Source: Streptomyces cinnamoneus
GTDB lineage: Bacteria; Actinomycetota; Actinomycetes; Streptomycetales; Streptomycetaceae
Length of the DNA: 48,309 nt
Direction of reading: 5' to 3'
Assembly (NCBI RefSeq): GCF_014650495.1
Contig: NZ_BMVB01000033.1
Coordinates: 1-48,309, forward strand
Every line of letters begins with the position of its first letter. Positions within the stretch are counted from its first letter, which is position 1. Shown piece by piece: positions 45,669 to 48,309 of this stretch. The position numbers were made by a program, and so were the translations under genes. The notes beneath the pieces were generated by a model. It ran no database searches. It was given only the letters and a program-made list of their open reading frames with translations, and was not told the DNA's origin.

Positions 45669-46214
45669 GTGAGCAAGATCGTCGCGCTGGTGTACCTGTC
45701 GCTGGACGGCGTCATGGAGAGCCCGTCCTGGACCGCTCCGTACTTCGACGACGAGCACGGCGCGTACGCGCACCGGCAGCTGTTCGCCGCGGACGCGCTG
45801 CTGCTGGGACGCGAGACGTACGAGGGCTTCGTTCAGGCGTGGCCGGGCATGACGGACGAGGACGGCTTCGCCGACCGGATGAACTCGATGCCCAAGCACG
45901 TCGCCAGCACCACGCTGCGGACGACGGAGTGGAACGCCGCCCTGATCGAAGGCGACCTCGCGAAGGAGGTCGCCGCGCTCAAGGAGCAGTACGAGAACGA
46001 CATCCTCGTCTACGGAAGCGGCGCGCTGATCCGCTCGCTCATAGCCGAGGGCCTGGTGGACGAGCTGAAGCTCTGGATCCACCCGGTGGTGGTCGGCAAG
46101 GGCAAGCGCCTCTTCCCGGAGGGCACGCCGACGTCGACGTGGGTGCCCTCCGGGACGACCGCGTTCACGTCGGGGGCCATGGTGCTCGACTACCGTCCGG
46201 CCGGGCAGGAGTAG
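45669..46214 (+). CDS. DHFR/RibD-C-like reductase
   Basis: A 181-residue protein of the RibD C-terminal (dihydrofolate-reductase fold) family: KIVALVYLSLDGVMESP at the start, DALLLGRETYEGF in the NADPH site and DILVYGSGALIRSLIAEGLVDEL near residue 115. Such proteins bind NADPH and reduce unknown small molecules. The GTG at 45669 follows a GGGGGG stretch. A terminator at 46215-46256 starts immediately after its stop. Confidence 0.88.
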   Translation: MSKIVALVYLSLDGVMESPSWTAPYFDDEHGAYAHRQLFAADALLLGRETYEGFVQAWPGMTDEDGFADRMNSMPKHVASTTLRTTEWNAALIEGDLAKEVAALKEQYENDILVYGSGALIRSLIAEGLVDELKLWIHPVVVGKGKRLFPEGTPTSTWVPSGTTAFTSGAMVLDYRPAGQE

Positions 46215-46256
46215 CCGGCGGGGGCAGACTCGTCGTGGGGCTGCCCCCCTCGCCGG
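46215..46256. terminator. Bidirectional terminator
   Basis: CCGGCGGGGGCAG (46215-46227) pairs with CTGCCCC (46241-46247) and CGCCGG (46251-46256), with a three-base bulge. It serves the convergent reductase and the small minus-strand operon. Confidence 0.75.
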
Positions 46257-46265
46257 ACTGCGCGG

Positions 46266-46571
46266 TCAGTCGCCCTGGCCGGGGGGTACGGGCAGGGGCC
46301 CGTACACACGTTCCGCGGCGGCGAACCGGTGCTTCTCCGCCTGCTCCGGCGGCCGCAGGTTGGTGGCGTACGCCTGCCAGCTGAAGCCGTTGGGGTGCTG
46401 GAGCCGGACGAGGCCGTCCGCCGATTCGACGACCAGGCCGACGCCGCTGGTGAAGGTGTCCACGGCAAGGATGCCGAGGGGGACGTCCGGAACGCTCACT
46501 TGCCCCACCTGCCACGGGCGTTCACGGTCTGCGCCGTGGCGCTGGGCCGCTCGGTGTCGGTGGCGGCTCAT
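46266..46571 (-). CDS. Small beta-rich protein of the GntR module (101 aa)
   Basis: The core (PDVPLGILAVDTFTSGVGLVVES, LVRLQHPNGFSWQAYATNLRPP) resembles small beta-rich proteins that are common beside short DNA-binding regulators in Streptomyces. The function is unknown. The ATG at 46571 overlaps the TGA of the 44-residue ORF (ATGA), supporting this start; a GTG at 46499 would give 77 residues beginning at the conserved core. The N-terminal 25 residues are basic (SRHRHRAAQRHG). It is transcribed divergently from the GntR gene. Confidence 0.7.
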   Translation of the reverse strand: MSRHRHRAAQRHGADRERPWQVGQVSVPDVPLGILAVDTFTSGVGLVVESADGLVRLQHPNGFSWQAYATNLRPPEQAEKHRFAAAERVYGPLPVPPGQGD

Positions 46572-46702
46572 GGGCCGCCGGTGTGGGGGAGGGAGATGAC
46601 GGCGGGTCGGGGCGGACGTGGTGGCGTGGGCGGGGAAGGGGGCGCGGTGCGGATGAGTCGCGCTCTCGTCCGTGCAAGGAGTCGGGCGATACGCTCTTTC
46701 AT
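46568..46702 (-). CDS. Small basic, Pro-rich protein of the GntR module (44 aa)
   Basis: ATG at 46702 has AAGGAG eight bases upstream and reads to TGA at 46568. The product begins MKERIARLLARTRARLIRT, an Arg-rich amphipathic helix, then a Pro-rich tail. Its stop overlaps the start of the 101-residue gene by ATGA, and its own start overlaps the stop of a ten-codon leader, so the three are chained. The family is not recognised. Confidence 0.6.
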   Translation of the reverse strand: MKERIARLLARTRARLIRTAPPSPPTPPRPPRPAVISLPHTGGP

Positions 46703-46731
46703 GTCATCAGCTCCTTGAGGCTGGTGGCCAT
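46699..46731 (-). CDS. Possible ten-residue leader peptide
   Basis: ATG 46731 to TGA 46699 encodes MATSLKELMT. Its TGA overlaps the ATG of the 44-residue ORF, and its codons contain the AAGGAG of that ORF. A G-rich stretch precedes it. It may be a leader peptide controlling the operon, or chance. Confidence 0.3.
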   Translation of the reverse strand: MATSLKELMT

Positions 46732-46732
46732 G

Positions 46733-46761
46733 CCCCCGGACCGGTCGGACGGTCGCGGGGG
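46733..46761 (-). other. Hairpin in the leader of the small operon
   Basis: CCCCCG-GACCG (46733-46743) pairs with CGGTC-g-CGGGGG (46750-46761) around a six-base loop. It ends next to the leader-peptide start at 46731. Confidence 0.45.
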
Positions 46762-46809
46762 TCTGTCATGTGACTCACGACAAGTTACCTAGACCCCCCT
46801 GTCCATGCC

Positions 46810-46853
46810 TAGACAAGTACAGTACTGTCTATGTTCGGCTGCATATTGATGCA
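46810..46853. promoter_or_regulatory. Candidate GntR operator
   Basis: TAGACA (46810-46815) and TGTCTA (46826-46831) flank a ten-base spacer that overlaps a perfect ACAGTACTGT palindrome (46819-46828). A further TGCAT/ATGCA pair lies at 46840-46853. The block is between the divergent GntR gene and small operon, in an AT-enriched gap. Confidence 0.6.
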
Positions 46854-46867
46854 TACAGTCATGGGTC

Positions 46868-47095
46868 GTGATGAAGTTTGACCCGACGCGACCGAAGTGG
46901 GCCCAGATCGCTGAGGAGATCCGCAAGCGGATCGCGACCGGCGAGTACCCGCCCGACCACCTGATCTCCGAAGTGCGCATGGAGCAGGAGTTCGACGTGG
47001 CGCGAGGGACGGTGCGCAAGGTCACCGCGGCGCTGCGCGAAGAGGGTCTGATCATCACCACCCCGGGAATGGGCTCGTTCGTCGCACGGCGCTAG
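46868..47095 (+). CDS. Short GntR-type DNA-binding protein (75 aa)
   Basis: Only a GntR winged-helix domain is present (PKWAQIAEEIRKRIATGEYPPDH, VRMEQEFDVARGTVRKVTAALREEGLI, GMGSFVARR); the effector domain of normal 230-250 residue GntR proteins is absent. It could act as a constitutive or partner-controlled repressor. The start is GTG 46868 or ATG 46871, with no clear Shine-Dalgarno sequence; TACAGT lies eight bases before the GTG. It is divergent from two small ORFs, as in Streptomyces accessory modules. Confidence 0.85.
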   Translation: MMKFDPTRPKWAQIAEEIRKRIATGEYPPDHLISEVRMEQEFDVARGTVRKVTAALREEGLIITTPGMGSFVARR

Positions 47096-47129
47096 CCGAC
47101 CGGTCGGGTCGCTGCCTAGGCTCTGTCGC

Positions 47130-47555
47130 ATGCCGCAGCACCCCAACGTCGAAGCCGCCGTCCGGTACCACGAGGCGGTCTCCCGGGGGGTCGCCGGGGA
47201 GGAACTGGCCCGCTTCTTCCACGAGGAGGCGGTGCAACAGGAGTTCCCCAACGCCCTCTTCCCCGACGGCGTCCGCCGCCATCTGCCGGATGTGCTCCAG
47301 GCCGCGGAGCGCGGCCGCGAGGTCATCGCTCACCAGCGGTTCGAGGTGCACAATGCGGTGGCGGCCGGCGACCAGGTCGCTCTCGAAGTCGCCTGGACCG
47401 GCACGCTCGCCGTCCCGCTGGGCGACCTCCCCGTAGGCCACGTACTCCGTGCGCACATCGCGGTCTTCCTCGAATTCCGCGACGGAAAGATCCGCGCGCA
47501 GCGCAACTACGACTGCTATGAACGTCCCGCGGACCGGCCGGCAGGTACGGTTTGA
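47130..47555 (+). CDS. SnoaL-like (NTF2-fold) protein
   Basis: A 141-residue protein of the SnoaL/NTF2-like fold. It has an N-terminal helix pair (AAVRYHEAVSRGVAGEELARFFHEEAVQQEFPN) and closing strands (GHVLRAHIAVFLEFRDGKIRAQRNYDCYE). Members are cyclases, isomerases or binding proteins; the catalytic role here is open. The ATG at 47130 is seven bases after TAGGCT, so it looks leaderless. The TetR gene begins two bases after its stop. Confidence 0.87.
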   Translation: MPQHPNVEAAVRYHEAVSRGVAGEELARFFHEEAVQQEFPNALFPDGVRRHLPDVLQAAERGREVIAHQRFEVHNAVAAGDQVALEVAWTGTLAVPLGDLPVGHVLRAHIAVFLEFRDGKIRAQRNYDCYERPADRPAGTV

Positions 47556-47557
47556 TC

Positions 47558-48238
47558 ATGGACATATCCAGTGTTGTCAGGGCAACCGCGCGGCGCCTCC
47601 TCGGGGAACTGGGCGCCGGCGGGCTGTCCCTCGAAGCCGTGGCCGACGGCGCCGGTCTTGCGGTCGCCGAGGTCACCGGCGTCTTCCCGCACCGGGACGA
47701 CCTGCTGACCGCGCTGCTCGTCGACGCCTACAACGAGTCCGGCGCGGCGATGGAGCAGGCCGACCAGGCGGCCAAGGACGCCGACGCGCCGACGGGGGCG
47801 CGCTTCCTCGCGGCCGCCCGCGCACTGCGGACGTGGTCCCTCGGCAGCCCCGCCGAATTCGCGCTGGTCTACGGTTCGCCCGTTCCCGGATACCACGCAC
47901 CCCAGGACACGGTCCCGCCCGCGTCCCGCACGCCGGCCGTGCTGGCCGGCATCGTGCGTTCCGCGCTCGAAGCCGGTGAACTCGCCCCGCCGCGACGGGC
48001 GGTGCCCGGGCCGCCGCTGATCCGGCCCGAGGCGGCCGCGCTGTTCGGCAGCGTGCCCGAAGCGCCGTTCGCGGACGTCATCGAGCGTGGCATCGTGCTG
48101 TGGAGCAACCTGATCGGTCTCCTGGCGTTCGAGGTCTTCGCCCGTACGCACGACAGCGTCCTCGACCAGTCCGACTTCTTCGACTTCGCCATCGCGGTGT
48201 CGGCCGAAGGCGTCGGGCTCGCGGTGCCCCTGGACTAG
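47558..48238 (+). CDS. TetR-family regulator
   Basis: A 226-residue regulator with an N-terminal TetR helix-turn-helix (about 5-50: ATARRLLGELGAGGLSLEAVADGAGLAVAEVTGVFPHRDDLLTAL) and a C-terminal ligand domain of the TetR_C_33/WHG type (WSLGSPAEFALVYGSPVPGY). The ATG at 47558 lies six bases after TACGGT, suggesting its own leaderless promoter inside the SnoaL gene. The final stop is at the border of an IS end, so the C-terminus may have been trimmed by insertion. Confidence 0.87.
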   Translation: MDISSVVRATARRLLGELGAGGLSLEAVADGAGLAVAEVTGVFPHRDDLLTALLVDAYNESGAAMEQADQAAKDADAPTGARFLAAARALRTWSLGSPAEFALVYGSPVPGYHAPQDTVPPASRTPAVLAGIVRSALEAGELAPPRRAVPGPPLIRPEAAALFGSVPEAPFADVIERGIVLWSNLIGLLAFEVFARTHDSVLDQSDFFDFAIAVSAEGVGLAVPLD

Positions 48239-48309
48239 GGCGTGTCCGATGGCTCTTTGATGAGATCGCGGAGCCAGATCACGATGGCTGCGGTGGTCAG
48301 CGTGCCGTG
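48235..48309 (-). CDS. C-terminal end of an IS transposase (partial)
   Basis: Twenty-four in-frame codons from the right edge end in TAG at 48235-48237. The final residues include AIVIWLRDLIKEPSDTP, which I recognise as the typical C-terminus of a Streptomyces IS5-like DDE transposase. GGGCGTGTCCGATGG just before its end may be the terminal inverted repeat. The stop codon overlaps the TetR stop within CTAG. Whether the IS is intact lies outside the window. Confidence 0.7.
   Translation of the reverse strand, partial: HGTLTTAAIVIWLRDLIKEPSDTP

Noticed and set aside
46210..48309. Integrative conjugative element
   Set aside because: Short GntR modules also occur in such elements, but no integrase, att repeats, traB-like or replication gene is present within the window.

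Overview
The window is high-GC DNA with GTG/TTG starts, GC-rich convergent terminators, a CIRCE-controlled groEL2, a DmdR/IdeR-type iron box, futalosine-pathway menaquinone genes and many apparently leaderless genes. All of this points to a Streptomyces chromosome. The gene order (MoaD-like, cold-shock, groEL2 and later mqnD-mqnB) resembles, from memory, the conserved core arm of S. coelicolor around SCO4294 to SCO4340. No rRNA, tRNA, CRISPR array or prophage was seen. The only mobile DNA is the end of an IS transposase at the right edge.

Layout. 0-7 kb: a gene tail, a MoaD/ThiS sulfur-carrier-like protein, a cold-shock protein, groEL2 behind two CIRCE operators, a transmembrane Ser/Thr kinase and the XPB helicase. 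7-15 kb: a HelD-type RNA-polymerase-recycling motor, a divergent ArsR/MFS pair with a clear operator, cutC, a secreted tendamistat-fold protein, an HD phosphohydrolase and a translationally coupled two-gene unit ending in DUF4031. 14-17.6 kb: a cell-wall recycling cluster of an RpiR/MurR regulator, MurNAc-6-phosphate etherase MurQ and a PTS EIIBC. 17.5-25 kb: a large helicase-C3 protein (the usual partner of XPB), a membrane protein, a three-gene iron-siderophore ABC importer under an iron box, and a HAD phosphatase. 25-31 kb: an extended cold-shock protein, mqnD-mqnB, a DUF2771 lipoprotein, an MFS exporter and DUF3027. 31-38 kb: a 1077-residue sacsin-like GHKL ATPase preceded by two long inverted repeats and followed by a 401-bp tandem array, then DUF1059, a CtpE-like P-type ATPase and DUF2530. 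38-48 kb: a purine permease with an AT-rich leader, a MarR/MFS pair, ThpR, a 28-residue membrane peptide, an ArsP-like permease, an aldo/keto reductase, an SGNH hydrolase, a RibD/DHFR-like reductase, a short GntR module with ATGA-coupled small ORFs, a SnoaL-like protein, TetR and the IS end.

Most of the window is conserved housekeeping DNA. The parts not explained by ordinary gene content are: (1) a 17-unit, 23-25 bp tandem array at 34398-34798, apparently grown from one end of a dispersed intergenic repeat that also occurs near 76-157; (2) two consecutive roughly 135-140 nt imperfect inverted repeats at 30748-31068 with a shared AT-rich core; (3) a compact GntR / small-protein module at 46266-47095 whose ORFs are chained by ATGA overlaps; (4) a secreted protein with tendamistat disulfide spacing but no inhibitory WRY triad; (5) about fifteen genes whose start lies 6-7 nt after a -10-like hexamer, without a Shine-Dalgarno sequence.
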